From contig JACKHO010000001.1 of the NCBI GenBank assembly GCA_020638955.1, positions 62,001-126,000 of the forward strand: a stretch of 64,000 bases of DNA, given 5' to 3'. The notes below the pieces were generated by a model. The model made no database searches. It had not been told where the DNA came from and saw only the letters and a list, made by a program, of their open reading frames with translations. Shown here one piece after another: positions 17,960 through 28,189 of this stretch. The position numbers were made by a program, and so were the translations under genes. Positions within the stretch are counted from its first letter, which is position 1. Each line of letters opens with the position of its first letter. Source of the DNA: Planctomycetaceae bacterium. GTDB taxonomy: Bacteria > Planctomycetota > Planctomycetia > Planctomycetales > Planctomycetaceae.

Positions 17960-20710
17960 TTAGCGCATTCGATCTGAGGCAATTCCCTGTCGTTCGCTCA
18001 AGAGTTTCCAAAGGAGGACAATGAGTCCCAGGATAATGGCAGGCAAAGGGGAAACCAGCACGGCCATTTTCCAGGCACCTGCTTCGATGGCTCTGATTTC
18101 CTGTTCGGAAGTCGCCTTGGCAGCCCGGATTTGCTCCTCTTTTTCCCGCTCCACTTCTTTTTTCTGCTGCGACAGTTTGCGGTTCTCCGCTTCCTGAGCA
18201 TTCGCCAGACGCATTTGAACGGTATTAATATCTACCGAGCCCTTCTCGTACTCTTGCTTCAATTTTTCGATTGTCTCTTCCAAGCTTTTCTCGGCCTTCT
18301 CGACGGCTTTCTTGGCTTCCTCTTCAGCGTCCGCTTCTTTCTTGCTGGCTTCGAGCCGGAACTTGCTGGTTTGCTTTTCGATGCGAGTCAGCGAGCGGTG
18401 CTGTGCACGTCGCTTGCGGACGTCGATATACCGGTCGTCGCCGGAGAGATAGTCGACGCAGTTGAGCACGAACAGCACGTTGTCGAGGTACAAGTCGGCA
18501 ATACGTTCGCGCCAGACGTTGAACATGACGTCATGCACAATGTCGGTGTCCGCCACGAAAATGACGTTAATCCCTTTTTGCTCGGGCTTGTCACCTTCTG
18601 CCGGTTTGTCCTCACCCTTCAACAGTACTGCGATGACGTGGCTCTTGTCGTCGGCTTCGTGTGGAGCACTTTCAAAATCGTACTGCATTTGGCCGAAGAA
18701 TCCGGGAGAGGCAATGTCCTCCCACTTGCTGATTCCCGAACTGTCCTTGCGGGAGATCAGCAGTGGAGTGAACTCGACGTCTCCCCCTTCACGTGAGCGA
18801 ATACGGCCTGGTGCGAAGGTCAGAATTTCCTGCAGTCCAGATGAGATTTTCTGATCCTGGTTAAAGCAAGACTCCACCGTTGCGGACGACACGTCACGGT
18901 CGGTGAGGAAGACGAACTCTTTGGGGAACTGACCCGCGTAGCGTGGGTGTGGGTTGTAGACGTCGAACAGGCTTTGTTCGACATCCCAGCGGATGTTTAG
19001 CAGTGAAGTCAGCGACGTCGCGCGACCACCGTCCGCTTTGGGATCTGAAGGGGGCTGGCCCATGCCCATCATGCCGCCCTGTTGCGGGTTTGGTTTTGGT
19101 TGCAATGGTGCCATTTGTAGTCCCGGCCACACGGGGGCTGGGTCGTCGAAAATGAGGACCGGCTTGCCGGAACCGACATAGTCGAGGAAATTCTCATTCT
19201 GCTGGGCAGTGAGCGACGACGGCAAAATGGCAATGAGCACATCGATTTCCTCTTCGATGGCACCATCTGGAGAGACTTCCACGACGTCGTACTGCTTTCG
19301 CAGTTCCGTGATGAGTTGCCACGGTGGATTCTGGGTGAATCGCTGCATGTCGAAACCACCCATTGCTTTGACGTCGGTGGTCAACACGCCAACTTTTTTC
19401 CGCTTTTCAGTCGATACCGTTCCGAGTGACCGTGTGAGCTCGTATTCAATAGGTGTCCCGGGCGAGAAACTCGGGATGGTGACACTGTCGAATCCACTGG
19501 AAATGACAACGCCGGAATAGACGTCTTCAATTGAGAAGCGGCCGTTGTCGTCGGACTGAACCTGGCGCGCCGTAATGCCGAGGGCATTCGCTTGTTCGGC
19601 AGCCGGGCTGAACGGCTCGACCTCGACAATGCGGACATCCACATTCGCGCCGCCAACGCGGTCAAAGGCTTCCAGGCGGTCAATGAGCTCCTTGCGAACC
19701 CGCGTGTACTCACCCGGTGCCCGTTTAGATACGAAGGCTTGAATGGTGACCGGTTTGTCTTCCGGAACATTCTTCAGCAGGTCGCGGGTTGTGCTGGTGA
19801 GCGAGTGCAGCTTTTCACTCGATGCGTCGATTTGAAAGCCAGATGTCTGGAAAACGTACGACCAGCAGAGAATTGCCAATCCGAGGCAAACTGTGCGGAT
19901 GGCGTACTGGCTACTGAGTGAGACGGAATCTTCTCCGCCAGCCCAGTGTCGTCGGGCAATCATGACCGAGTTGAGGTACAGGAAGAATGCAGTGAGTCCC
20001 ACGAAATAGAATAGGCTTCCCATGGCAATGTTGCCGCGTGTGAAGTCGCTCAGACGTCCGCCGACACTGAAGAGTTCACCTTGCTGACCCAGTTCGACCA
20101 GCCAGGAGTCGAGCTCTGGCATGCGGCTGAGGAAGAAGTCGGGCAGCAATCCGCGAAAGACGCCAGGGACTTCTTCGATGAACACAGGCACGGCGCAAAT
20201 TACCGTTCCCAGCACGAAGGCGACTGTGGTGTTACTTGTCAGTGAGGAGGCAAACATCCCGGCCGAGAGCAGGGCAGCTCCCGCCAGCCAGTAGCCGAAG
20301 TAGGTTGAAATGAGGAGCGAACCATCGGGCTGTCCGAGGTAGGCGAGGACGACCGCATGGCTGAGTGAGAATGCGAGAGCGACGGTGTAGACGGCGAGGA
20401 CTGCGAGGTACTTTCCGAGTAGAATTTCGAAGTCGGTCGCGGGGAGTGTGAAGAGGAGTTCATCGGTGCCGAGTTTCTTTTCTTCGGCCCAGGTGGTCAT
20501 GGTAATGGCCGGGATAAAGAGCAGCAGCAACAGCGGGAAATACATGCTCAGTTGATCGAGGTTGCACATGTTCTCTGTAAAGAACTGCTCGCTGAACGCA
20601 AGAAAGGCTCCCGCGACGACGAAGACAATAATGAACAGGTAACCGAGCAGGCCGGAGAAATAACTGGCAACATTTCGGCCGAAAACCGCGGAAATCACGT
20701 GGAAACGCAT
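17960..20710 (-). CDS. Fused GldF/GldG-like ABC transporter permease and auxiliary protein
   Basis: 916 residues. Residues 1-250 are an ABC-2-type permease with about six membrane segments (for example GYLFIIVFVVAGAFLAF, FPLLLLLFIPAI, YWLAGAALLSAGMF). A further hydrophobic segment near 275 leads into a GldG/DUF4350-type extracytoplasmic region (about 300-760) with the repeated pattern KVGVLTTDVK and VLIFDDPAP. Residues 770-880 are a charged coiled coil, and one more membrane helix (MAVLVSPLPAIILGLIVLLW) ends the protein. In Bacteroidetes GldF and GldG are separate proteins needed for gliding; here they are one chain. The ATPase gene precedes it by 65 bases and the DUF4340 gene follows. Confidence 0.88.
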   Translation of the reverse strand: MRFHVISAVFGRNVASYFSGLLGYLFIIVFVVAGAFLAFSEQFFTENMCNLDQLSMYFPLLLLLFIPAITMTTWAEEKKLGTDELLFTLPATDFEILLGKYLAVLAVYTVALAFSLSHAVVLAYLGQPDGSLLISTYFGYWLAGAALLSAGMFASSLTSNTTVAFVLGTVICAVPVFIEEVPGVFRGLLPDFFLSRMPELDSWLVELGQQGELFSVGGRLSDFTRGNIAMGSLFYFVGLTAFFLYLNSVMIARRHWAGGEDSVSLSSQYAIRTVCLGLAILCWSYVFQTSGFQIDASSEKLHSLTSTTRDLLKNVPEDKPVTIQAFVSKRAPGEYTRVRKELIDRLEAFDRVGGANVDVRIVEVEPFSPAAEQANALGITARQVQSDDNGRFSIEDVYSGVVISSGFDSVTIPSFSPGTPIEYELTRSLGTVSTEKRKKVGVLTTDVKAMGGFDMQRFTQNPPWQLITELRKQYDVVEVSPDGAIEEEIDVLIAILPSSLTAQQNENFLDYVGSGKPVLIFDDPAPVWPGLQMAPLQPKPNPQQGGMMGMGQPPSDPKADGGRATSLTSLLNIRWDVEQSLFDVYNPHPRYAGQFPKEFVFLTDRDVSSATVESCFNQDQKISSGLQEILTFAPGRIRSREGGDVEFTPLLISRKDSSGISKWEDIASPGFFGQMQYDFESAPHEADDKSHVIAVLLKGEDKPAEGDKPEQKGINVIFVADTDIVHDVMFNVWRERIADLYLDNVLFVLNCVDYLSGDDRYIDVRKRRAQHRSLTRIEKQTSKFRLEASKKEADAEEEAKKAVEKAEKSLEETIEKLKQEYEKGSVDINTVQMRLANAQEAENRKLSQQKKEVEREKEEQIRAAKATSEQEIRAIEAGAWKMAVLVSPLPAIILGLIVLLWKLLSERQGIASDRMR

Positions 20711-20775
20711 GGTGGGTTCAACTGGTTCTTCGGTGAGTTTGAATAGGAAATCAACAACGGGGAATCAAAAAGGAA

Positions 20776-21570
20776 TCAGCCGGTGAGCTTGCGGAAGTTT
20801 TCTTCCAGGTCTTTGGCTGTGCCTCGGGCGTCGGCCAGACTGCCATCGAGGACGATTTTGCCCCGGTTAATCAGGATGACCCGGCTGCAGACGGCTTCGA
20901 CCTCGGACAGAATGTGTGTCGAGAGGAGAATGGTCTTGCTCTTGCCGAGTTCGGTAATGAGTTCGCGTACCTGATGGGTCTGGTTAGGATCGAGTCCGCT
21001 AGTTGGTTCATCAAGGATGAGGACTTGCGGATCGTGCAACAGGGCCTGCGCCATGCCGACACGTTGGCGAAAACCTCGTGAGAGTTTGCTGATACTCTTG
21101 CCCCACACTTCGCCGAGTGAGCAGCGGTCAGCGACGTATTCCAGACGCTGTCTCAGTTTTCCGCCTGACATGCCTCGGGCGTGTCCGACGTAATTGAGCA
21201 GCGAGCTGGGCGTCATTTCGTTGTAGAGTGGACCGTTTTCCGGCAGGTAGCCAATCAGTTTGCTGGCTTCAATGCGGTCGTCCCGGACTGAGTGTCCGCC
21301 GATGACTGCCTCACCCTCGCTGGGCGTCAGGAAACCGGTCAGCAATTTCATCGTGGTTGATTTACCGGCGCCGTTTGGCCCCAGGAATGCGGCAACCTGC
21401 CCCTGAGGAACGGTGAAGGTTACGTCGCGCGTCGCGACGAACTTTCCGTAGAACTTGCTGAGGCTGCGGGCCTCAATCATTGGTTTTCCGCCACTGCCTT
21501 TGCGTGGAGCTGCGACGTCCTCATCGCTGACAGTGAACGTTTCCTGTCCGGAGTTTAAGTTGGTCGTCAT
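20776..21570 (-). CDS. ABC transporter ATP-binding protein (GldA-like)
   Basis: 264 residues. Walker A is GPNGAGKST, the signature is LSRGFRQRVGMAQAL, Walker B runs into LILDEPTSGLD, and the H-loop is in STHILSEVEA. The order and spacing are those of ABC-2 type exporter ATPases. It is the first gene of a leftward operon with the GldF/GldG fusion and DUF4340 protein and would power that membrane complex. The transported substrate, if any, is unknown. No clear Shine-Dalgarno site precedes the ATG. The roughly 25 residues before the ABC domain are a non-conserved extension. Confidence 0.94.
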   Translation of the reverse strand: MTTNLNSGQETFTVSDEDVAAPRKGSGGKPMIEARSLSKFYGKFVATRDVTFTVPQGQVAAFLGPNGAGKSTTMKLLTGFLTPSEGEAVIGGHSVRDDRIEASKLIGYLPENGPLYNEMTPSSLLNYVGHARGMSGGKLRQRLEYVADRCSLGEVWGKSISKLSRGFRQRVGMAQALLHDPQVLILDEPTSGLDPNQTHQVRELITELGKSKTILLSTHILSEVEAVCSRVILINRGKIVLDGSLADARGTAKDLEENFRKLTG

Positions 21571-21826
21571 TTTGGAATATGTTCGCTGGTCGGAGTTTGC
21601 GTGTCACTGAAACTCTGTTTCAACCTCATCGCCATTCCATAACGAAACAGCGACCGGTGTATTAGTTGCTTTCCGCAACCATACCAGTTTGGAGGTCAAT
21701 TCGGCAGGAGGGGACCGCATGAATTCGGAATTTCAATCCGCCCGTTGCGGTTCGAACCCTCACCTTTTGTATAGTAGATAACTACTTTCCCACCGACGTC
21801 AAGTCTCTGCCGCAAGTCTGCTGAGA

Positions 21827-21842
21827 ACTTCCAGTTGGAAGT
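21827..21842. terminator. Weak hairpin just after the sucA-like stop
   Basis: A perfect 7-bp inverted repeat (ACTTCCA / TGGAAGT, two-base loop) lies 13 bases beyond the end of the 2-oxoglutarate dehydrogenase gene. No T-run follows on the minus strand, so it is at best a weak or Rho-assisted stop. Confidence 0.3.
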
Positions 21843-21854
21843 GCTTCCTGACTC

Positions 21855-24671
21855 TCAAACAGGGCCGAACGCGGCGTCGAGGATTTCCCGCTGCTCATGT
21901 TTGTGGCTGCCGGGGGAACCGGTGGCCGGACTGGCGGACGGTGCCCGCGTAATCCCCGAAAACGGGTGGCGGTCCAGCAGGTACGAACCAAAATGCATAC
22001 GCATGAATGGCCAGGCTCCCATGTTTTGGGGTTCTTCCTGAACCCAGACGACAGGGATTTCCGTAGCATAAGGGGCCAAAACCTCATGTAGGGCTGCTTG
22101 CGGAAACGGGTAGAGTTCTTCCAACCGGATGATGGCCACATCCTGGCGATTGAGTTGTTCACGCTGCTGCAACAGGTCGTAGTAAATCTTTCCGGTGCAG
22201 AGAAGGACTTTGGTGACGTTTTGGGGGACGACGTCCGCATCGCCGATGACCTCCTGATATGTTCCTTCGGTACATTCATCGAGCGATGACGTACAGCGAG
22301 GGTGACGCAGCAGGCTTTTGGGTGTCATGACAACGAGCGGCTTGCTCCACTGTCGCACGACCTGACGACGCAGCAGGTGGAACAACTGAGCCGGAGTCGT
22401 TGGCTGCGCGATGATCATGTTGTCTTCGGCAGCGAGCATGAGCAGCCGTTCGAGGCGGGCGCTGGAGTGTTCTGGTCCCTGGCCTTCGAATCCATGCGGC
22501 AGGAGCAGGGCGATACGGCTCAGGCGATTCCACTTGTCTTCGGCACTCGCGATGAACTGGTCGATAATCACCTGCGCGCAGTTCGAGAAATCGCCAAACT
22601 GAGCTTCCCAGACGACGAGACCTTCCGGGCAGTCGAGACTGTAGCCGTATTCAAAGCCGAGCACGCCCGCTTCCGACAGCGGGCTGTTATGAATGTTGAT
22701 GAATCCGGGAGCCGAAAGGATGTTCGACAGGGGACAGAAAGGGCGGCCGTCGTTGTAGTCGTAGACGACTGCATGGCGATGCGAAAACGTGCCGCGGCAA
22801 ACGTCCTGGCCTGTCACGCGCAGCGGGCGACCGTCAGCCAGAATACTGCCCCAGGCGAGTAATTCGGCAGCACCCCAGTCGAGGGGCTGTTCGCCAGAAG
22901 CCATTTGGCGACGCTGTTCCATGAGCCGCTCGATTTTTCGATGCGGCTGGAAATCTTCCGGGAGTTCGGTTTCGAGCATGGCCAGCTTGGAGAGTGTCTC
23001 CAGCGGTACGCCGGTGTCCGGATGGTCGGCGCGTTCAATGGGACCGCCGTGGTAGCTGGACCACGTGCCGCCCCAATGATGCTCGCAGCGGATGAAACTG
23101 TCGCGTCGGGCTGCGGTGAGTTCAGTTTCAAGTTTGACTCGACGAGCTTCGACAATGGCCTCAGCTTCTTCGCGCGAAACACCCTTCATGTTGAGCAGGT
23201 GGTCGAGGTATCCGTCAAAGACGCTGACGTGCTCGCGAATAATTTTGTACATGACCGGTTGTGTGAATTCCGGTTCGTCGGCTTCGTTGTGCCCTTTGCG
23301 ACGGTAGCAGTACATGTCGATGACAACGTCACGATGGAATTTCTTGCGGAAATCCAGGGCCAGGTGGATGACCTGTGCGACAGCTTCGGGATCTTCCCCG
23401 TTCACGTGGAAAATCGGAATTTGCAACATCTTGGCGACGTCAGTGGCGTACGTCGTCGAGCGGCTTTCGTGAGGATTCGTGGTGAATCCAATTTGGTTGT
23501 TCAGGATAATGTGAATGGTGCCGCCGACCTTGTACCCCTCAAGCTCGCTGAGGTTGAGAGTTTCCTGCACAATCCCTTCGCCCGCGAAGGCTGCATCACC
23601 GTGAATGAGAATGCAGGCACCGGTTTCCCGCTGGAAATCTTTGAAGCGATCCTGCTTGGCTCGCAGGCGTCCCATTGCAACGGTGTTGACGTACTCCAGG
23701 TGCGAAGGATTAAAGCACAATGACAAGTGCACTGGGGCACCCTTCATGGTGATCCAGTTGTGGCTGTGTCCCATGTGGTATTTTACGTCGCCGCGACCAT
23801 ATTGCAGGTGAGCGTCGGTGTCGTCGAACTCGCGGAAAATTTCCCGCGGGCTCTTCTTCATAATGTTGGCCAGCACGTTCAGTCGCCCCCGGTGTGCCAT
23901 GCCAATAACGACTTCGCGCGTTCCCTCATTTCCGAGCTTGTCGATGGCGAGTTCCAGCAGGGGAAGTAACGTTTCACCGCCGTCGAGTGAGAAGGACTTC
24001 GCCCCGACAAACTTCTTCGCCAGAAACTCTTCAAAGACCACGGCGTCGGCTAATCGCGAGAGAATGCGGATTTGCTGCTCTCGCTCCAGCTTAATTTTGT
24101 TGCCGGATTCCTCCATTCGGGTTTGCAGCCACTGGCGTACGTGCAGGCTGTCGATGTGCATGAACTGCACGCCAATGCTGCGGCAATACGTTGTTTTGAG
24201 CCATTGCACAATTCCCTGAAGCGACCGAATTTCGGGGCCGCCCATGAGGCTTGTGGAGAACTCGCGCTGAGCGTCGTCGTGCGTGAATCCGTAATAGGCG
24301 GGATCGAGTTCGGGCGGAATGGGGTTCTGCGTTCCGAGTGGATCAATTTGCGCTGCAATATGCCCACGCACCCGGTAATTGCGGATGAGCTGGTCGATCC
24401 GTTCCTGCATACTCGCCGAACGCAGTTGGCGGGCAGAGGATGTTGCAGCCGAACTGACAGACAGTCCGCCGGGTGGATTAAAAATGGTTCGCTGCGGAAA
24501 GGGGGGATTGGTCGACCAGCCTGCTGCCTGAGGCTTGTTCCCATTTCGTAGTGCTTCGAAATAGGTTCGCCATTCCTGCGGAACGCTGCCCGGGCTTTCG
24601 ACAAACTGCGCGTACAGCTCTTCAACGTACGCGAGACTTTGACTGTTGAGTTGTGTGTTGAAGTCACTCAT
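21855..24671 (-). CDS. sucA: 2-oxoglutarate dehydrogenase E1 component
   Basis: 938 residues from the ATG at 24671; a TTG three codons earlier is less likely. The N-terminus with [19 protein letters not shown] is the usual E1o start. The thiamine-diphosphate site runs from [10 protein letters not shown] to LNNQIGFTT, and [11 protein letters not shown] and [14 protein letters not shown] are further family signatures. With E2 (SucB) and E3 it converts 2-oxoglutarate to succinyl-CoA in the TCA cycle. The length matches the family, with an extra Ser/Pro/Gly/His stretch before the C-terminus ([19 protein letters not shown]). No sucB gene is adjacent. The ribBA gene lies 148 bases upstream on the same strand. 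Confidence 0.97.
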   Translation of the reverse strand: MSDFNTQLNSQSLAYVEELYAQFVESPGSVPQEWRTYFEALRNGNKPQAAGWSTNPPFPQRTIFNPPGGLSVSSAATSSARQLRSASMQERIDQLIRNYRVRGHIAAQIDPLGTQNPIPPELDPAYYGFTHDDAQREFSTSLMGGPEIRSLQGIVQWLKTTYCRSIGVQFMHIDSLHVRQWLQTRMEESGNKIKLEREQQIRILSRLADAVVFEEFLAKKFVGAKSFSLDGGETLLPLLELAIDKLGNEGTREVVIGMAHRGRLNVLANIMKKSPREIFREFDDTDAHLQYGRGDVKYHMGHSHNWITMKGAPVHLSLCFNPSHLEYVNTVAMGRLRAKQDRFKDFQRETGACILIHGDAAFAGEGIVQETLNLSELEGYKVGGTIHIILNNQIGFTTNPHESRSTTYATDVAKMLQIPIFHVNGEDPEAVAQVIHLALDFRKKFHRDVVIDMYCYRRKGHNEADEPEFTQPVMYKIIREHVSVFDGYLDHLLNMKGVSREEAEAIVEARRVKLETELTAARRDSFIRCEHHWGGTWSSYHGGPIERADHPDTGVPLETLSKLAMLETELPEDFQPHRKIERLMEQRRQMASGEQPLDWGAAELLAWGSILADGRPLRVTGQDVCRGTFSHRHAVVYDYNDGRPFCPLSNILSAPGFINIHNSPLSEAGVLGFEYGYSLDCPEGLVVWEAQFGDFSNCAQVIIDQFIASAEDKWNRLSRIALLLPHGFEGQGPEHSSARLERLLMLAAEDNMIIAQPTTPAQLFHLLRRQVVRQWSKPLVVMTPKSLLRHPRCTSSLDECTEGTYQEVIGDADVVPQNVTKVLLCTGKIYYDLLQQREQLNRQDVAIIRLEELYPFPQAALHEVLAPYATEIPVVWVQEEPQNMGAWPFMRMHFGSYLLDRHPFSGITRAPSASPATGSPGSHKHEQREILDAAFGPV

Positions 24672-24819
24672 GTGTGACAATCCTGGAGGATTTCAAATTT
24701 GGATAAAGTGGACTTTGGTGGACGCCCTGTCCATATATTGAGCTTTGGTGGGGCGTCGGCCAGATTTGCGTCGGGAGGTCGAGTGAGCGGCTCATGGTTT
24801 GACCTCCAGTTCGCATTGG

Positions 24820-26058
24820 TTAGCGTGGTGTTTCCGGAAGCAGGTGGCCCATTTTCTGTCGCTTGGCTTCAAGGTACTTGGCCCGTTGCTCCTGAGGCGG
24901 GGCGATAATTGGCACTTGTTCCACAACTTTTAAATCGACCCAGTGCTCGAAGGCTTCGGTCTTTTTGGGGTTGTTGGTCAGAATGCGTACCCGTTTGAGA
25001 CCGAGGTCTTTGAGGATTTGCAGACCGACCATGTAGTCGCGCAGGTCGGCCTGGAACCCGAGGCGATGATTTGCTTCGACCGTGTCGAGTCCCTGATCTT
25101 GAAGTTGGTAGGCCTTCAGTTTCGCCGTGAGTCCAATGCCTCGCCCTTCCTGTGGCAGGTACACAACCGCCCCCGCGCCTGCAGCGTGGATCATACTCAT
25201 GGCCATGTGGAGCTGGTCGCCGCAGTCGCAGCGGAGTGATCCCAGAATGTCTCCGGTGAAACAGGAGGAGTGCATGCGGACTAGAGGGGCCTCGACCGAG
25301 GACAAATCACCCCACACAATGGCGAGGGGTTCCTGGTCTTCATGTTCGACTTTGTACGAGATGAACTTCGGTGTCCCGTACTCCTCGGTCGGAATGTCGA
25401 CTTCGACTTCGCGGGAGATAAGGCGTTCACGAATTCGACGATGATGGATGATGTCCGAAATCGTAATCATCGTCAGGTTGTGGCGGTGCGCAAACTCTTC
25501 GAGTTCGGCGGCGTCAGCCATGCCTGTGCCGCGCTGGGAGCAAATCTCGATAAGGCAGCCGACGGGGGCCAATCCTGCCATTCTCAGCAGGTCGACCGTG
25601 GCTTCGGTATGTCCTGCGCGTCGCAACACTCCGCCGTCCCGTGCCAGCAGGGGATTGACGTGCCCCGGTTTGACGAAATCGGAGGGTTTCGCGTCGGGGC
25701 TGGCGAGCGTTTGCAGCGTGAGGGCGCGGGCCTGGGCACTTACGCCGGTGCCGCTGTCCCGATGGTCGATGGGGATGAGAAATGGTGTCCCGTGCAGCGA
25801 GCTGTTTGACTCCGGATCGACAATGGGGTTGAGCTGCAGGCGGTCGGCGACTTCATTTGTCAGCGGAGCACACAGGACCCCGGCCCCCTGGCGGAGCATG
25901 AAGTCGACCAGTTCAGGCGTAATCGACTGCGCGGCGCAAATCAGGTCTCCCTCGTTTTCGCGATCGCGGGCGTCAACCACGATGACCGGCTTGCCTTGTT
26001 GCAAGTCGGTCAAGGCCTGGTCGAGTGAACGTACGGGAGGGGTGGGCTGGGTGGGCAT
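24820..26058 (-). CDS. ribBA: Bifunctional DHBP synthase / GTP cyclohydrolase II (riboflavin synthesis)
   Basis: 412 residues. The N-terminal half (about 10-210) is 3,4-dihydroxy-2-butanone-4-phosphate synthase with VDARDRENEGDL, HRDSGTGVSA and RRAGHTEATVDLLRMAGL. The C-terminal half (about 220-400) is GTP cyclohydrolase II with HSSCFTGDILGSLRCDCGDQL, whose three Cys bind zinc, and LPQEGRGIGL. The two reactions feed the two arms of riboflavin synthesis from ribulose-5-phosphate and GTP. I see no FMN riboswitch in the 73 bases before it. The TolC-like gene ends just upstream, so both may share a transcript. Confidence 0.97.
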   Translation of the reverse strand: MPTQPTPPVRSLDQALTDLQQGKPVIVVDARDRENEGDLICAAQSITPELVDFMLRQGAGVLCAPLTNEVADRLQLNPIVDPESNSSLHGTPFLIPIDHRDSGTGVSAQARALTLQTLASPDAKPSDFVKPGHVNPLLARDGGVLRRAGHTEATVDLLRMAGLAPVGCLIEICSQRGTGMADAAELEEFAHRHNLTMITISDIIHHRRIRERLISREVEVDIPTEEYGTPKFISYKVEHEDQEPLAIVWGDLSSVEAPLVRMHSSCFTGDILGSLRCDCGDQLHMAMSMIHAAGAGAVVYLPQEGRGIGLTAKLKAYQLQDQGLDTVEANHRLGFQADLRDYMVGLQILKDLGLKRVRILTNNPKKTEAFEHWVDLKVVEQVPIIAPPQEQRAKYLEAKRQKMGHLLPETPR

Positions 26059-26131
26059 GGAATGCTGGAGTTAGTTTCCCAGCATTATAGAGCGTCGCCA
26101 GACGGACGTAAGGCTCAATGCTTCCCGATGT

Positions 26132-27817
26132 TCAATTTTCAACAGCCGGAACTTCCAGTTGTTCGGCTGGGAAAGGTGCAGTCGGCTGTGGGCCCTCGGC
26201 GGCGGGAGCGTTGGCGTCCGCTTTGTAGGTGGCGGAACCGACCTGCGACTCCATGGCGTAGAAGTCATCCACCTGCAGCACTTCTGCCAAATCGACGGTG
26301 GCGAGCCACTGATCCTGCAGGGACTGAAGGTATTCGGAAATCGCTGCTGAGAGCGACTGCTGGGCGACGACGACTTCGGCGAAGTCACTGGCCACGCCGG
26401 CGGCACGGAAGTGATCGGACGCTCCACGGTAGGCGTTGACCTGATCTTTCAGGATGCCGTCGCGGTAGGAAGCAGCGATTGACCGGCTGGTTGTGTACCG
26501 GTTGTAGGCCTCGGCCAGGGTCGCCACCAGCTCGTTGCGGGTCTGGAACCAGGTCTGGTTGGCTTTGACGACGTCGGCGTACGCGGCAGAGATGTTTCCC
26601 TCGTTTTTGTTGAACAGAGGTACCGGCAGGCTGACCTGAATGTTCGCGGCGATGTCGTTCAGCGGGGTGGTGTCGTCGTGTTGCAGGGCTCCGTAGACCG
26701 TGATGTTCGGAATGGGAACGGCTTCCTGATAAGCCAGTTCAAATCCTGCTCCTGACACACGGCTGCTGGCGGCCGCGAGGTCGGAGTGACGCGTCAGCAA
26801 GAACGACAATGCGGCGTCATAGTTGACTTCTGGAATAGGTTGCTCAATCGACCCGATGATGCGATGTTGAGCCATGTCGGGAACGCCGAGAGTCGCAGCG
26901 AGTTGACGCCAACTCGCCTGTAAGTCGTTGTCGGCACGGAGAATGTCGTTGTGGACACGTTGGGCGAAGACGCGAAGTTGCAGTGCCTCATAGGGGGCGA
27001 CTTCTCCACCGGCAACAAGGTCGATGTGGGCCTCGTACGCTTCGCCAGCCAGTTGTGCGAGGGCTCGGTTCAGGCGTGCGCGTTCCTGGGCAATTACCAC
27101 TTTGAAGAAGCCGCGGCGGACATCGCTTGCGAGGGCGATGCGGGCCTTCACCAGTTCCTGTCGGGCTGCCTGCATTTCCATCATGGCCGCACTTTGGGCC
27201 AGTGAGAGCTTGCCAGCCGTGACGAATTCCTGGGTGAGCGTGACACCGTTGTAACCCATGGTGCGGGCCGTACCGAGAGAGTCGCCTTCGTAACCGACCG
27301 TGGGGTTGGGGTAGAGGCCGGCTTGAACTGCCACACCGCGTGCCCGTTCAACCTTTGCGGCAGCGGTGCGGATGACTGGGCTCGAAGCGAGTGCCCAACT
27401 CTGCAATTCACCGAGTGTGACTTCCGGGAGCTGAGGATTCTGGTCGCCGTTGTGGTCTTCAGGGATTTGCAGTTCGGGGAAAACGGTTCGCAGTACGGAG
27501 CGCCGGTCCTCTGTCGATTGGGAACGATCGAGCGGTGGGAGTTTCAACGGAGCGGCTTCGGCTCCGGGAAGTTGCTTCGGAATTTTGATCCCGTTCCGGC
27601 GACCGGCAGGTGCCTCAATGACTTCTTTCGCGGGGGTCGCTTCGCCGTCCGTGAGAGCGACCACCGCTGGTTCCGTGTAGTCTGCCGGGTAGGAGGCTTC
27701 CGTCACGAAGCTTTCGGTCGCGCTCATGCGCGGTGACTGACAGCCAGCCAGAAACACAGCCAGGCCACAGGCAAGGAGACGCTGAACGATTTGGTCGTTG
27801 GCAGTTGAGTGTGTCAC
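26132..27817 (-). CDS. TolC-family outer-membrane efflux lipoprotein
   Basis: About 561 residues from the GTG at 27817, which places a lipobox (F-L-A-G-C26) 20-odd residues in; the open frame extends to a TTG at 27883 but adds no signal features, so the start is tentative. The body contains the two internally repeated outer-membrane-efflux domains: an Ala/Glu/Gln/Arg-rich helical barrel (about 150-540) with motifs such as AAAKVERARGVAVQAGLYPNP. It resembles CzcC-type channels that pair with RND metal or drug pumps. No pump or adaptor gene is adjacent; an HlyD-type adaptor is 11 kb away. ribBA follows. Confidence 0.87.
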   Translation of the reverse strand: MTHSTANDQIVQRLLACGLAVFLAGCQSPRMSATESFVTEASYPADYTEPAVVALTDGEATPAKEVIEAPAGRRNGIKIPKQLPGAEAAPLKLPPLDRSQSTEDRRSVLRTVFPELQIPEDHNGDQNPQLPEVTLGELQSWALASSPVIRTAAAKVERARGVAVQAGLYPNPTVGYEGDSLGTARTMGYNGVTLTQEFVTAGKLSLAQSAAMMEMQAARQELVKARIALASDVRRGFFKVVIAQERARLNRALAQLAGEAYEAHIDLVAGGEVAPYEALQLRVFAQRVHNDILRADNDLQASWRQLAATLGVPDMAQHRIIGSIEQPIPEVNYDAALSFLLTRHSDLAAASSRVSGAGFELAYQEAVPIPNITVYGALQHDDTTPLNDIAANIQVSLPVPLFNKNEGNISAAYADVVKANQTWFQTRNELVATLAEAYNRYTTSRSIAASYRDGILKDQVNAYRGASDHFRAAGVASDFAEVVVAQQSLSAAISEYLQSLQDQWLATVDLAEVLQVDDFYAMESQVGSATYKADANAPAAEGPQPTAPFPAEQLEVPAVEN

Positions 27818-28189
27818 AGCGATTACATCACGTTGAGGAATGTTTCGCGTCGCGCCAGTCGTATTGGGGCGGACGAGTCTCAACGTGTGAATCGGCTGTG
27901 ACAGTTAGAGCGGTCGATGCTGTTGATACGGTTTCACTAGTATCAAGGGCGATTCACCTGCATGAATCCGTACCACGGTTGCATTCCGAGTATACCGCAA
28001 TGCTTACCTGATCGGACTAGCCGTTAACAGGAGTCGTTGGGTGTGTGGAGCAAGTCGCTGTTGTGTGTTGGGTTACGTCCACAGGCCCGGCACGATAATT
28101 GTTTGCGGCGTTCCCATCTTCATTGGATGGCTTGCGTAACGCGCCATCGAATTTGATGTGGACTTCACCCAACCTACGAAGAATTTGGG
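27818..28189. other. Intergenic region with repeat, no gene seen
   Basis: 372 bases between two leftward genes. Apart from the dispersed repeat at 28067-28178 and the likely promoter region of the TolC-like gene, I see no coding frame, RNA gene or strong hairpin. A relatively AT-rich stretch with GATACGGTTTCACTAGTATC lies near 27925. Confidence 0.5.
28067..28178. repeat. Dispersed palindromic repeat, GTTGGGTTACGTCC...CACCCAACCTAC type, copy 2
   Basis: The left end is GTTGGGTTACGTCC and the right end GGACTTCACCCAACCTAC, with GCGTAACG at 28134, exactly 28 bases before ACTTCACCCA as in copy 1 (3875-3983). The ends are better conserved here than in copy 1. It lies just after the stop of the sugar isomerase-like gene. 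Confidence 0.7.

Noticed and set aside
21745..21770. GGTTCGAACCC, resembling a tRNA T-loop
   Set aside because: The flanking bases do not form a T-stem and no acceptor, D or anticodon arms can be drawn on either strand.
22302..23723. Open frames opposite the sucA gene
   Set aside because: They are antisense shadows; the minus strand encodes a full-length E1 protein.
26059..26131. Possible FMN riboswitch before ribBA
   Set aside because: Only 73 bases lie between the TolC-like stop and the ribBA start and the conserved FMN-box segments are absent.
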